A stretch of 64,000 bases of DNA from Tenodera sinensis (taxonomy: Eukaryota; Arthropoda; Insecta; Mantodea; Mantidae), in assembly GCA_030765045.1 (NCBI GenBank), contig CM060970.1:50092076-50156075 (forward strand), given 5' to 3'. The notes below the pieces were generated by a model. The model searched no databases. It worked only from the letters and a program-made list of their open reading frames with translations, and had not been told where the DNA came from. Shown piece after piece: positions 22,330-33,729 of this stretch (positions within the stretch are counted from its first letter, which is position 1; each line of letters begins with the position of its first letter). The translations under genes and the position numbers were made by a program.

Positions 22330-23190
22330 TTTTACTTTCTCTACTTCGTATATATAGTAAGGTAGAGGAAGCATTGTATTATACCATAAAATTCGATGTC
22401 GAGATTTCACCGGAAATGTTTTCAGGTCCCCTGAATCCAAAAAAAAGAGACATTTTTAGAAAAAGTTCCGTGTGTTGTTGTCTATCTGTGTATCTGTATC
22501 TCTATCAGTCTGTGGACAGTATAACTCAAAAACGAAAAGTCGGTTAAAAACCAAAGTTTGTAGTTAAATTTAATGTCTTTCAAGGATGCGACACGAGTAT
22601 TTTTAAGAAATTTTCCCCACACTAAACTATCCTTTACATGGAGAATTTTTATTTTCTTGAAAATGGCTCTAACGATTTTGATTAAAATTCCATCCATATG
22701 TTTGAGATATTTCTATGACATGAAATGTACATCTCGATTTTTTTTTGGCTGTAGCCGATGAAATCCCATTTACTCTGAATGACTTTTCATAACTAGTAAG
22801 CCGTAAGAGATATGTAGACCAAATATTACTATACAAAAATGTAGATCTTCATAAAACACACAATTTATATCCAAATACATTTTGTTGTAGAGTGAACCAT
22901 TTCGGAGATATTCCTTGTTATTTATACAAGTTTTGGAGAACTGTACTTCTGTCAAATGGAACATCGTTGTTCATTTTTATATGTTAACCGTGCAAAGAGA
23001 ACGGAATCTCAGAGCTTTAAAATATTTGACTGTCGCTAAAAGCCCACTGCATTTCGGTATCCCCATTACACGTGCAAGAAAACAAGCAATAAGATAATTT
23101 GTACAAATGTATATCTCAACTAACACAAAGAAGATATAAGAATGATTAGTACAAGAGTAGAGAATGTCATATCAGTGTCATTAGATTTTT
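22330..23190 (+). mobile_element. Family A repeat, copy A5 (+), essentially complete
   Basis: Runs from 'tttactttctctacttcgta' to 'agtacaagagtagagaatgt', about 860 bp, the same length as A4 in the opposite orientation. All internal blocks are present, including 'ccggaaatgttttcaggtcc', a short TCTGTGTATCTG core in place of a long microsatellite, 'aaggatgcgacacgagtatt' and 'agaacggaatctcagagctt'. Confidence 0.8.
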
Positions 23191-23454
23191 CTTTTTTCTG
23201 ATTCAAATTTTTGGCTTTATGGTATTCCAAAGGGACTGTTGGATCTGAAATGATTTTATGTTTCAGTCGATTAAAGGTAACATACGCTCCTAAACTACGC
23301 TTCATTTTTTAGACTTATTTTCTCTTTGTTTTATAGCAATTAGATTCCATAACATTCAGAAGCCAAATGAAAATTTAAAGTATTTAATTTCAGTTTTTTT
23401 TTTATATTTCCTCGTTTCTCAGCTTTCCCTTATATAACACAAATGTTACTTACC
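23191..23454. other. DNA without recognised features
   Basis: Spacer between copies A5 and A6. Confidence 0.3.
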
Positions 23455-24370
23455 ATACCACTAACCGACAATAAGAATCGGAAGCATAATACTTCATCCA
23501 AAAATTCGATGCCGATATTTCTCGGAGAGAAAAAAGAAGTTCTCATTTCCCTAACTAAAAAACAAAAAGTTGGTGAAATACCAGTCTTCCAAGGAAGCAA
23601 CACACAGATTTTCAAAAAAATCTTCAATCCAAACGAGCACTTATATAAAAACAGTTTCATTATCTTTTACTGTCTCAAAAATGTTTCTAACCATTTTGAG
23701 TGTGAAGTCCAAGATGTTTTCATTAAGCACAAAATGTAGGTATAGGTATATTGAATTGTCTTGATATAAAATTGTCTTCTCTTTGAAAGCGTCTCCTATT
23801 GTCACAAAAGAGATGAAATCTTACTACACAAAAAAATTTAGATCGTGTTAAAGCCCACGATTTATGTTAATGTTTTTGTGATATTCTTTGAATTTTCAAA
23901 TATTTATACTTTTCGCTAACAACAAGTGACTTTTCGTTTTCTCTCGTGGTCTTGCAAGAACATAGCATTTCAAAGCCATCACATAGCAACCCACTTTTTA
24001 GTCTACTATGTGCTTCTGATACCTATAAAGAAAATGTGCAAAATTATTATTTTGTTGTTTAACGACGCTGTCAATTGCCAGGATCACATCAGCGTCACCG
24101 GTGTGCCAGAATTTTGTCCCGCAGGAGTTCTTTTACATGCCAGTAAATCTACTGACATGGAGCTGTCGCTTTTAAGCACAATTAAAAGCTATCGATTTGG
24201 GCCAGATTTGAACCCGCGACCTTGAGATCAGTAGGCCGGGTTCTAACCAATTGAGCCACCCATACCGACAATAAAAATGCGCATATGTGTGCCTAATGAA
24301 TGTTTATCTCGATTAACAAGAACCAGATACAAGAATAAACTTTTGAAAAAGAGTGCAACATATTAGATAT
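23455..24370 (+). mobile_element. Family A repeat, copy A6 (+), diverged, split by a SINE
   Basis: A more diverged copy: 'ccaaaaattcgatgccgata', 'aagttggtgaaataccagtc', 'tcaaaaatgtttctaaccat', 'catttcaaagccatcacata'. The GT core is deleted. It is interrupted at about 24035-24275 by a SINE and resumes with 'gaatgtttatctcgattaac', ending 'aagagtgcaacatattagat' at about 24366. Its higher divergence suggests an older copy. Confidence 0.65.
24035..24275 (-). mobile_element. tRNA-derived SINE inside family A copy A6
   Basis: The complement contains tggctcaattggttagaacc (24239-24258, A-box region) and ggttcaaatc (24205-24214, B box) at tRNA-like spacing. The body begins 'tgttgtttaacgacgctgtc' on the + strand, a start similar to the SINE-B copies (gttgtgtttaacgcccgc). 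It splits the family A copy. Confidence 0.75.
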
Positions 24371-24384
24371 TTTGTCTTGCTTCA

Positions 24385-24760
24385 GTGGCGTAACAGTCCA
24401 TTGACGAACCAAAGCCTACCACCACCCGACCGCTGTGTCCTCCACCTTTTACCGCAACGGGCGTCATGTATAAGGTGCAGTACCAGAGGGTGGGACGTGG
24501 TTAGCGCCACAAGCCGGTAAATGCGGTTTTCGCAAACTGGTACCGTTACTTTTCCTTCAAGCATCTCCTCAATCCCCCCCAGGGACCGCATGGGCTGAGT
24601 GTACCCCGGACCAGCTCTCACAGCGAGAGGAAATCCCGATGCCGGTACTGAGAATCGAACTCGAGCCTCTTGCTTGTTAAGCAGCTGTGCTACTACTACG
24701 CTAAAGAGACGACTAATGGCGAGGTAAGTCAGGGATAGCAGTTGGAAAAACAGACAAACC
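24385..24760 (-). mobile_element. tRNA-derived SINE, distinct family
   Basis: The complement contains 'tttagcgtagtagtagcaca' followed by 'gaggctcgagttcgattctc', a tRNA-like A and B box pair (B box gagttcgattctc at about 24655-24668). The body is GC-rich for this region (ccaccacccgaccgctgtgt and ggtgggacgtggttagcgcc). A 128-codon open frame on the minus strand spans it, but its content reflects the SINE, not a protein gene. Confidence 0.65.
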
Positions 24761-25454
24761 CCTCCCAACGCCTTACACAGATGACAAAATTTAATGCTGC
24801 CAGTTTCAAAGGTCTTTTATGACCAAAATAGTTAATTCACTTTTTTCGTCGATGGTGTTTATGAAGCGGACAGGACTTCCTCTTGCTGAAAATATGAATG
24901 CCACGTTAATTTGCCAATGTTCCTTCTAAAGCGTAGGTAGGTCTCCAGCACCTAACGTAGGCGTTAGAGAAGCAAACCTTCGTGCCGGAAGTGGAGTAAC
25001 TTCCGGTACATTGAATCTCTGATGAACTTGATGTTCAGTGAATGCATTTGGAGCGATTGTATCTATTGGACGCTGCCAGAATCAGTCGATAAGAAAGCCG
25101 AGATTTTTCCATTAACTCAGCACGGATTTCAATAATGAAACAAGCCTTGGGCGACAGCAGAGGTCTGTTTTCTTTGTTTCATTTTTCGTATCTGAATATG
25201 CATGGGTTGAGCAACACCATGTCGAATGAAATACCACACGTTCTCCTTCCGGGCGCCATGTTTCTCACATGGCGGTAAAACGAAGAGAGGTTATGTTCGT
25301 GTTTCAGTTGCGACTAAAATTCCCCACAGTGGCAGTTTTCAAAACAGATAATACTTGCACAAATTTGTTTTTATTTGCGTTTATTGAGATAAACACACGA
25401 AAGTGAGGACAAAAATGATTTAATTTTAAAAAAGTTGATTATTATACACATATG
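24761..25454. other. DNA without recognised features
   Basis: There are readable stretches on the minus strand, but no domain is recognised. It may be a worn transposon remnant; I cannot assign it. Confidence 0.3.
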
Positions 25455-25690
25455 TACAGCGTTGTGGAAAATCTGATTTGCTGCATTCGCATGACCTTTG
25501 CTAGCTCTTCTAGAAACTATTCTTACAAGAACTTATTCGTCTATTTACTTCCTATTAAACGAGGTAAATATTTACACGAATGCTTTTATTACACATTTCG
25601 TACAGGTAAAAGGATAATAGTAGGCTTAGGAGATTGTCAAATCCATCACTCTGAAATTCTGTTTTCTCGGTATGCTTCGAAAAAGGGGGA
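25455..25690 (-). repeat. Family A repeat, partial copy
   Basis: Matches the left end of minus-oriented copies: 'aatctgatttgctgcattcg', 'catgacctttgctagctctt', 'aaaggataatagtaggctta' and 'tctgaaattctgttttctcg'. It stops at about 25690, where a SINE begins. Confidence 0.65.
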
Positions 25691-25694
25691 AAAA

Positions 25695-25860
25695 ATAGGC
25701 TGGCGCCGTATCTCAATCGTTAGAGCACCTACATTCTGTGCAAGTGGTCCCGGGTTTAATTCCCATCAGGGGGTGAAAATATTTCTCCAGCCAGTATTAT
25801 TCCTTATCCTCCCCATAGTCTGGAAGTATGAATGACAGTGTGAACGTGTGTGTGAATTTT
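25695..25860 (+). mobile_element. tRNA-derived SINE, + orientation
   Basis: Reads ggctggcgccgtatctcaat, then 'cgttagagcacctacattct' and 'ggtcccgggtttaattccca', i.e. a tRNA-like head with anticodon-arm spacing and a B box (gggtttaattccc). The body continues 'tattattccttatcctcccc' to about 25860. It abuts the broken end of a family A copy, suggesting it inserted there. Confidence 0.65.
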
Positions 25861-26394
25861 TAAAAATCCTAAAGGCCCAAAATCACTGTTAAACGAGCAA
25901 CACCATTGCTGATAGGCAATATACATTACAGAAGAGGCCGCCGATGTAACCTTTGCATAGGGTAGTTTAGGATTGAAGGTTTTCTGTAGTAATACCACGA
26001 GAGGGTTTCATATAACAATTTTGCGATCGCGAAAACCGAGAAAATTTACCCCAAATATGAAAACCTCGAGTGGTGTTTGTTTAGAGTATGCTACGAAATA
26101 ATTAACTCATTTATTTTAATTCAAGTGATTTGAAAGTAAACAACTTGTAATGTACAACTTACATTCATACATTATAATTAACATTTGTTTTCACATTTGG
26201 CACTAAAACTAATCCAGTAGGCTGTGAAAATATTTAGCGTTTAATCCATAAAACAAGGAATTGGACATACGATGAATATATATGAACAATTTAGATAGAC
26301 CAGGCCTATCTTTAATGAATCTAAGAACGCTAACTCGTCTGCTGTTCAATTAAAATATCAATATCCTCACTAGAGTACCCATCAAATCTTCTGG
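25861..26394. other. DNA without recognised features
   Basis: No gene or repeat recognised. Confidence 0.35.
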
Positions 26395-26640
26395 GATTTC
26401 GGAGATATTCCTTGTTATGTGTGTGAGTTTCAGAAAACTTAGAACTATAGCGAAATGCAACAACGTTGTTCATTTTTTATATGTTAATCGTGCAAAGAGA
26501 ACGGAATCTCAAAAGTCAAAAAGATTTGACTGTCGCACAAAGCCTGCTGTATTCTAATATCCCCTTGCACCTACAAGGACATAAGCAATAAGATCATTTG
26601 TACGAATGTTTATCTTAACTAACATGGCTGCTAATTGTTT
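26395..26640 (+). repeat. Family A repeat, partial copy A7 (+)
   Basis: Carries only the 3' third: 'tttcggagatattccttgtt', 'cgtgcaaagagaacggaatc', 'gactgtcgcacaaagcctgc' and 'gtttatcttaactaacatgg'. Confidence 0.7.
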
Positions 26641-26814
26641 TTACTGCGAATGGAAACTTCACAAGTTCAGAAACGTAAGAAAAGTTTAGGTTGGCGAAAC
26701 CGCAAGGTCATATAACCAAAGTGGTAATACCACAACTAAAAGACGATAATCCAGCATGAGTGGCATAGTCATGCAAATATAATCGCATATTTGGAAGACG
26801 AAAGTCTAAGATTT

Positions 26815-26873
26815 ATCTTTTCTTTTTTTTTTTCTTTTTCTTTTTTTTTTTTTTCTTTTTTTTTTTTTTTAAT
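26815..26873. repeat. T-rich simple sequence
   Basis: Runs of T broken by single C residues. Sits between two family A fragments. Confidence 0.8.
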
Positions 26874-26874
26874 T

Positions 26875-26985
26875 CAGCGAGCCTCTACACCTGTATTTCC
26901 GGTAAAGCTTTACTATCGAATTTGTGTGGAGTGCAATAATACCTTTATTTACTATGAGTAAGAGATTGAGAACGTAAAATTTAGG
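26875..26985 (-). repeat. Family A repeat, terminal fragment A8
   Basis: Has 'tgtatttccggtaaagcttt' and a worn 'atttactatgagtaagagat' end. It is a terminal piece like 19325-19425, adjacent to the larger partial copy A9. Confidence 0.55.
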
Positions 26986-27039
26986 GTTCGTGTACAGTGC
27001 AGACAAACATACAAATATATTTAGATTTGGCGCAGCGAG

Positions 27040-27635
27040 GCAAAAGAGTAAACAGGACTACATAGGCTATAGCCAGAAAATTCAAAATATGCATTTCATT
27101 TGCTACAAAAATATCTTTAAAATACGCATTTAATCAAAATCGATTGAAACATTTTTGAGAAAATCAACATTTGCCATGTAAGGAATAGTTCAGCGTGGGG
27201 GAATTCTCTTCATATCTTCGTGTCGCATCCTTGAAAGATATTGAACTTAAATTCCAACTTTGTTTTTTAACCTACTTTTCATTTTTGAGTTATGCTGTTC
27301 TCTCTCTCACACACACCCACACACCCCCACCCACACACAGAGGTAAATAAACGTGTAAATGGTCAAATAGAACATCACCAACAATATATACATGCATATA
27401 AAATGTAAATTGTATGTAAATAAATAAATAAATAAATGCAAGCATGTAGTATTCCTACGGAATGGGGCATGTATTTAAAAACACACAGACGCGCGCAGAT
27501 AGGTACCTTTTTCTAAAAATGCTTTTCTTGGATTCAGGGGGCGTCAAAACATTTCCGGTGAAATCTCAACATCGAATTTTTGGGTCGAATATAATACTTT
27601 CCCTACTTACTATATGCAGTAGAGATAGTAAAAAT
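27040..27635 (-). mobile_element. Family A repeat, partial copy A9 (-)
   Basis: Starts mid-element at 'gagtaaacaggactacatag' and runs to 'tactatatgcagtagagata' near 27630. The CA-rich core (27305-27340) is followed by about 160 bp of sequence not in other copies, including (taaa)n at 27417-27437, so this copy has an internal insertion. Confidence 0.7.
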
Positions 27636-28269
27636 ATGTTTAGGTTTAATTACGTTGGCCGAATTTCGACGATTAAATATTTTAATTTACCTCCACAAAA
27701 TCCAAATGTACCCTATACACTTGGTATAGGTACCTATTGCGAGAAAAACAAAGGCTGGTCCTTCTAGCATTCCTTCACTGCGAACTGAACCAATTTGCAT
27801 TGTGAAGGACTGTCTCTTGTAATGGAGCAATTTTTCCTGAAGCAAATCCAGTATCTAATTATTATGGTTGTTTTGGCAATTATCTCCTTTTTATGCACAT
27901 GTTATTGTCTGTTCCGTTCGTTTAATTAATTTTATGTCCGCTAGGTTAAACTTGTTAATTGGTTGGTTGAAAACGTTTCGATAATCCATCGTCAAATACA
28001 CGCCCTTCAAATTAATGAGCTATAAATGAACTTGAAGAGCAAAAATTATACCTAGCCATTCCCAAGCTGACGTGTACAATCCCTGCAAAAATGTTATTAG
28101 ACTACTGGAAAAAATTACAGCACAAATAGTAGAATACAGTTTTCGAATAGTGATAACAAAGTTGTCATTTTTATGAGAGTAACTCAAAAAGTATCAGATT
28201 CTTTCAATGAATGGAACTTTAAATTAGATACAAGCAAAATACCTCTCCTTCATTATCTGATTACCCTCC
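27636..28269. other. DNA without recognised features
   Basis: No gene or repeat recognised. Confidence 0.35.
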
Positions 28270-28560
28270 CCTTATGGAGGACTTAAAAGCCTGTACCTAG
28301 GGTCACATGCCTGTCGAGGAGCAGGTGAACCGCACAGAGTGAAGACCTGGAAGTGGGTGGTCAGCCAAGTACCAGGTATGAGAGTGAGGGAGAGGATGAT
28401 ATGAAATGGAGCGAAATGGATGATGGAAAGGTGACGAAAGAACATTTGGTGGAATGATTAGCGGGGGAAACCGGAGAACCCAGAGAAAACCCGCCCAGAC
28501 ACCACTTCGTCCACTACAAATATCACATGCGGGTCTCTGGGATCGAACGCGGCCGCCGTT
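28270..28560 (-). mobile_element. tRNA-derived SINE (SINE-B, long form), copy
   Basis: Shares ordered blocks with 53445-53805: 'gcctgtacctagggtcacat', 'cacagagtgaagacctggaa', 'gtggtcagccaagtaccagg', 'aacccagagaaaacccgccc' and 'gggatcgaacgcggccgcc'. The last is a mutated minus-strand B box. The A-box end is missing, as in the copy at 17271. Confidence 0.75.
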
Positions 28561-29137
28561 CAAGTGAAAAGTAAATCGTGAAATCAATTTTTCAACGTAA
28601 TTTTCATTTATATTCAGAAACAAGCTTTGTTACCTACATAGAAAACTACAACCTGTGACTGTAGCCTTGAGGTCCTTATCCAATTCAGACTGACGTGATG
28701 TGATGAGCGGGGACCGTCGGGCGTCAGCCTAGCGTCCTTTCCCTTCTGTTCCCTGTCTTTCCGTCAATTTAAGCCACCGTTTTCAGTCCTCAGCAGGTCT
28801 TCCTTGTTTGCTGAATTGAGCTAAGCATAACACACATTCAGAGGAAAAAAATATTTGCTGACTTCGATTGATTGCTTACGTGATCATAACAAAAGTTTTG
28901 TTCACAACTGTCACACGGTAAAGACACTTGGATTACTCTGAATACTGAAATCTGGCTATCCATCCTTGAGATTATTGGTTGCAGGATATTTCATTATACA
29001 TGGCAATATCAGTTCGTTCTAAGAACAGTTGCCAGCAAATGTTGACTACGGATTTATTGTATGCTTTCTATGACATGTGTAGGTACATTGCCGCCAATGT
29101 AATGTTTTTAAATTTTACCTCATTGTTATTTTTACAG
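28561..29137. other. Upstream intron (or 5' region) of the host gene
   Basis: No repeat recognised. It ends in a pyrimidine-rich tract and acceptor (attgttatttttacag, 29122-29137), so at least the last part is intron. Confidence 0.5.
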
Positions 29138-29278
29138 TTGCAACGGTAAACGAATCCTGTTTCTTCAACGAACAATGTGAGGCAGCCAGTTTTCAGACGG
29201 AATGTAGAGACGGACATTGCGTCTGTCGGTTTGAAATGATTGCCATTACCAAGAAGGATGGTGTTATTGAGTGTGTTG
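29138..29278 (+). CDS. Host gene, EB/EGF-like cysteine-rich exon
   Basis: This 141-bp internal exon has acceptor ...tttttacag and donor gtgagt. Its frame starts with the last two bases of a split codon, so at least one coding exon lies upstream. It encodes six cysteines spaced C-x5-C-x8-C-x4-C-x-C-x15-C (from NESCFFNEQC to IECV). That resembles EB or EGF-like extracellular modules in insect secreted and single-pass membrane proteins; the C-x-C pair is typical. The next exon supplies a transmembrane helix, so this module should face outside the cell or the lumen of a compartment. The last base (g) starts a codon completed by the next exon. I do not recognise the gene by name. Confidence rests on the splice sites, phase match and cysteine pattern together. 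Confidence 0.75.
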
Positions 29279-29679
29279 GTGAGTAAATACTGTTTTTTTT
29301 TTTTTTTTTTTAAATTCTTGAGCTTCGATTTCAAATAAATGAAATGTGGTACAATAAGTTTGAACAAGTAGAGTTGACGCAGCTAAAGCTTGCCAATCTG
29401 CAGGATGCCCAGAAGACTATTTTTGTAAATGTAGCCTATTTTAGAATGACATTATCCCTATGGAGTTGTATATGGTCTTCACTCAAGCGAGGTAATCCAA
29501 CTTTATCCAAATAGTACCGAAGTTTTGCGCAGCTCTCTTTGGCAAGCTTTCGTTGCGTTACAACTAATATAACTATTTTTAGATAAGCTGACTAGAGCAA
29601 TAGCAATGCAGGCACTGTATAACTTTCATAAAACTTTCACTGTTGTTCGTTATGGACAGAAGTATCTTTAACTATTTTA

Positions 29680-29847
<168 letters not shown>

Positions 29848-30352
29848 CATTGATTTTACTCATTTCCACTATGAAACAATCACATTCATGCTTCCAGACT
29901 GAGAAAGACTAAAGAAAAAAAGAATTACTCATCCTGGCTAGGAATCGCAACTAAGATATCTGGAAAATAATTGTCATATCTCAAAACTTACATGATCAGC
30001 ATAAAATGTAAAATATTTGGAAAAACATATTTTTATCTCATAAATAACATAATACTCTCATTTTAGAAACCATACAAAATATTCATACCTTGGAATCATG
30101 TGAAGCAAAAATTCTGAAAAATGATGTAACTTGCAGACATTTATTTTAAACTTCTCAACAGCATTTCAAATGTTTAGCTAAATAACTTTATGATTTATGG
30201 AGAATTTTTAAGATTTCCATATGCTAAATGCCCTTTATGGCCTCCATGACAACACTGTTTTCTTTTTACACATAGGAACTGAATCTATCTAGCAAATGAG
30301 TATTTGCTGTAAAAAAACTAAACTATTGTGTTGTTTTCATGTGGCTGAGCAG

Positions 30353-30467
30353 CTCAGAAAGAGGAACCTGTATCAACACAACATTTTGATCCAGCAATGA
30401 TAGGCGTGCTAGTTGGTATGGCTCTAATGTTCATCATCCTGTGTGTTGTACTTCGACTTTTCAGCAA
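30353..30467 (+). CDS. Host gene, transmembrane exon
   Basis: This 115-bp exon lies between acceptor ...gctgagcag and donor gtaagt. With the carried-over g it reads A-QKEEPVSTQHFDPAM, then a hydrophobic run (IGVLVGMALMFIILCVVLRL) and FSK. One transmembrane helix of about 20-22 residues followed by Arg/Lys (LRLFSKARWR across the junction) predicts a type I single-pass protein: the cysteine module outside, the basic tail in the cytoplasm. The acceptor is a NAGNAG tandem (gagcag at 30347-30352), so use of the upstream AG would add one Ala without shifting the frame. The exon ends two bases into a codon (aa), completed by g of the next exon. The helix and the phase match make this the most convincing of the internal exons. 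Confidence 0.8.
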
Positions 30468-30784
30468 GTAAGTTCTTTACATTTTACAAGCAAGATGCAT
30501 GGCATGGTGGCGCATATGTTTTAGCTTATATTTTTATAGTTACATAATAATACTTGTTTTAGCAATGTTGTATAAAGTAGGAAATATTATTTAGTTATAA
30601 TAGGAACTTGTAATTTCTGATGCATTGTGGTTATTTTGTGTACTTTTGACATCAGTTCCTAGAGCTCCAGAAAACACATTTATCAAATATTCTTGTTATT
30701 CTTCTAACTTTAAAACAACATATTGAAATTCATCTTTTCACTTTGCGCCAACATATAAGTAAATGCATAGCATTAGTTAGTTGT

Positions 30785-31055
30785 CCTCCATGGTCTAGAG
30801 GTAATAAACTAACTTCCAGTTCTTGAGGTCCAGATTCAAGCCTAACAGAGGACAATGGACATTTTTCGGGCATAAAAATCTTTAACATAGCTTCCTTTGG
30901 AAAGGAAGCAAAGCACTGGCCTTGTGTCATAGATTTACAGCATGTTAAAGCACCTCAAGTATGATTAAGAGTTCTCAGAGCAAAATTTTTTCATGTGCAG
31001 TATAGAATGGGACGCAGAACCAGAGTAGTTAAAGAGCATCCATTAATAATAGTCA
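30785..31055 (+). mobile_element. SINE-like repeat, copy 2 (pair with 425-655)
   Basis: The head 'cctccatggtctagaggtaa' then 'ttgaggtccagattcaagcc' is tRNA-like (A and B boxes on the + strand). It is followed by 'gggcataaaaatctttaaca', 'tagcttcctttggaaaggaa', 'cttgtgtcatagatttacag', 'atgggacgcagaaccagagt' and 'aaagagcatccattaataat', all shared in order with 425-655. It lies in the second intron of the host gene. Confidence 0.65.
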
Positions 31056-32820
31056 ATTTGATGTAGCATTAGTTAAAAGTCCCAAACTATTTGAATATCT
31101 TTTAAACTATAGATTTACTTTTACTTAAAATTCATGTACATATGGGTTACTTATTAAACAGTAAGAGTTACTATTTGACTCAGTCTTACATTATTTATTG
31201 TGTTTAATAACTGCAGGTCAACTTGAATAATAAATTGTGAACTTTATGGATAAGATTGATGACAATGACCCTAGGATATGTTATCCATACAAACCTTACT
31301 CAGTCTAAACTGAGTAGAAGCAACACTTGAGATACCGTAATAATAGCTTTAATATGAATGATAGAAATAACACTTTAAATATTCCCTGTGGGGTGTATCT
31401 TGTCTCAAGCCTAAAGAAAGAGAAGGACATGTTGAAAAGAGAAGCAAGTACTCACCCCTCTGGCATTGGTGTTATGGGGAAGGAGGTGGAAGAGGCTCAA
31501 TCCCCTCCATCCAATCAGTGGTGAACAAGTAGCAATAGCTCCATCATCTGCGCTCACTCTGAAGTAATCCAAAACTAAACACAGCACAAGACAAACTTGA
31601 GAGGTGCACTTCTGGTGTTTGTGACTGCAAAATATGTTTTCTACCCCCACTCCTAACTTGCTAGTGGAAGCAACTTGACACTTTTATGATCCTCGAGCCA
31701 AGTTAGCCTCCAGAAGGCATAGATTAGCATTACTTTTTGTTTAATATAAAGTAATACAGCAGAATCCCAATAACTTAACCTAATGTGAACTGCGAGAGTT
31801 ACCAAAATGTCTATTTTCATGAAATAAGGGGTCTGCTATTCACAATTCATAATAATGCAAATTACATAAATGCAAGTTCTAGCACAGTATAAGAAGCACA
31901 AAAATATAACATATCCTGAAATTTATTATGCATTAATATGTTCCCCTTTGTTCAGTCTCTTTAACCAACTTAATTTCCATTGTCATGTTAAATTATCATC
32001 TTTTCTTCTCATTCAACATTTTTACCATCACAAACATAACTCAAAATAACATTAACAGCAAGTCTGAAATTGTAGTGTAACCAGAATTATGTAACTGAAA
32101 GTTTAGCTTACATATACCCATTGGCAAAGGCAATCTACCTTCAAACCTTCCAAATGTGCTATGCATCCGCATTATTAGTGGCAAGCTTTTGACTTTGTGG
32201 CAATGGTTTGCCAGCTACTTATGTTCTGACTAGATATCAAAGATCAATATGTGGTCAGCCCTTCTGTTACTGTGAGGGAGATTGTACTAGGTTGTACATA
32301 TATGTACAGTAAATATAATTTACCCACACTGTTTATACCGCATAGTGGATTATAGAAATTATTACAGTCCAGTTTAATGATAAAAAATAAAAATATAAAA
32401 ATAAAAGAGGTCTTCCAGTTATATGGAATGTCGAGTTATCGAGAGTCAAGATATCAAGGTTCTACTGCATAAAAAAATGTTGTGCTATCAACATTTGTGT
32501 ACGGAGAGGCTTTAACCACCAACTAATTACATGTTTTGTTGCATAGTTACTGAACATGTGCTCATAGGCAGAAAGTATATTGGTGCACTCAACATATAAA
32601 TTTATTATACCTGTGGCACTAACATACTGAGGCCCAAAAACTGAAGCTTTATAGAGATATTTCACTATTGAATTACATTATATATATATAAAAAAGAATA
32701 TTTCACTAATGTGAAATGGTGAGTTTGGTAGAGGGCATTTGAAGCTGCCACTATTTCTACAAATGATTTAAATTATACCTTCATAACAAAGTCTGAGGTT
32801 AACAACTCTCAGATCAGAAA
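31056..32820. other. Intron 2 of the host gene, no recognised repeat
   Basis: AT-rich intronic sequence with no coding signature or repeat family identified. A short (TA)n lies at 32678-32690. Confidence 0.4.
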
Positions 32821-32824
32821 ACAA

Positions 32825-33560
32825 ACTGTGGAAAGGTGTCAAAAGATCACCAGTAAGCTGGTAGCAATGGATGGGAGTTTCAAGCAAGCCTCAGTTAGAA
32901 TTAATAAGGTAGACAATTGTTCATATGTCGGCACTTGTGTACCCATAATTCTGCAGAGATTGTATTTCATTGACTTGACCACAATCTTGTGCAATCCTCT
33001 AAAGCAGGGAGAGCTGGGTGGTATAAAATGCCATATGCATTCATTAGATGATGCATAGTCTTGCATGATCTGTTGGTGCTTGATAGATTGTAAAAGCAAT
33101 CCAAGTTCTCTCAGCACGTAATTGCCACCTGCAAAGTTTGTGCCATTGTCGCTGAAAATTTCTTTACACCACCTTGACTATATGTGAACCTTCATAAGGC
33201 AACAGTGAAGGCTTCAGAAGTCATATCGAACGCTAAAGATATGAACTGCCTTTATAGACAACCAGACAAAGATAGCTATACAGACTTTCCTTGACACTTG
33301 CTTTGGGATGAGCCATAGTCTATGAAGGCAAGACTAGCATAATCAACTGCAGCTTGGAAAAAGTGTCTCACTGGAGTCACCCTGCTTGCCCATTGATTGC
33401 TGAGCACCTTCAGCCTTGAGCGTGAAGCAGGAAAAGCATCTGCGTAACATGACTTGAGAATCTCTCATATTCTGTGTATCCAGTACTGCTGTCAAAGAGA
33501 AGTAAATAGCTGATTGGAAGCTTGTAGAAGCTGAACATGTTCGCACTCAGTAATCAGCGT
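32825..33560 (-). pseudogene. BEL/Pao retrotransposon integrase remnant
   Basis: The minus strand reads EIFSDNGTNFAGGNYVLREL (about 33110-33160), which has the second catalytic Asp of the integrase in SDNGTNF. It continues with WHFIPPSSPCFRGLHKIVVK (about 32970-33030; consensus WHFIPPSSPHFGGLWEAGVK), including the third-motif region where the usual Glu is changed, and TYEQLSTLLILTEACL. Upstream, frames at 33160-33560 fit the zinc-binding and early core regions but with stops and shifts. LTRs, gag, protease and RT were not found. It is an old, dead fragment inside the host gene's intron. Confidence 0.75.
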
Positions 33561-33729
33561 GGTTAGGTGAAGTTTCAGAGATAAGATGAGCTGATGCCTA
33601 AAAAGACGTCTTAGCCTTGTAACAGTTCATATTTGTGAGTAAGTCTTCAAAAAGTTGCTCAATGCATATTATTTTAATTATTCATTGAGCTACTATTAAA
33701 ATGCATTACTTTGAATACTGTTTTATTTA

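Noticed and set aside
24382..24768. 128-residue minus-strand frame
   Set aside because: It spans a tRNA-derived SINE, including its A and B boxes, so the frame is an artefact of GC-rich repeat sequence.
25700..25775. tRNA gene candidate on the + strand
   Set aside because: A-box and B-box-like blocks are present, but the acceptor stem does not pair and a SINE body follows.
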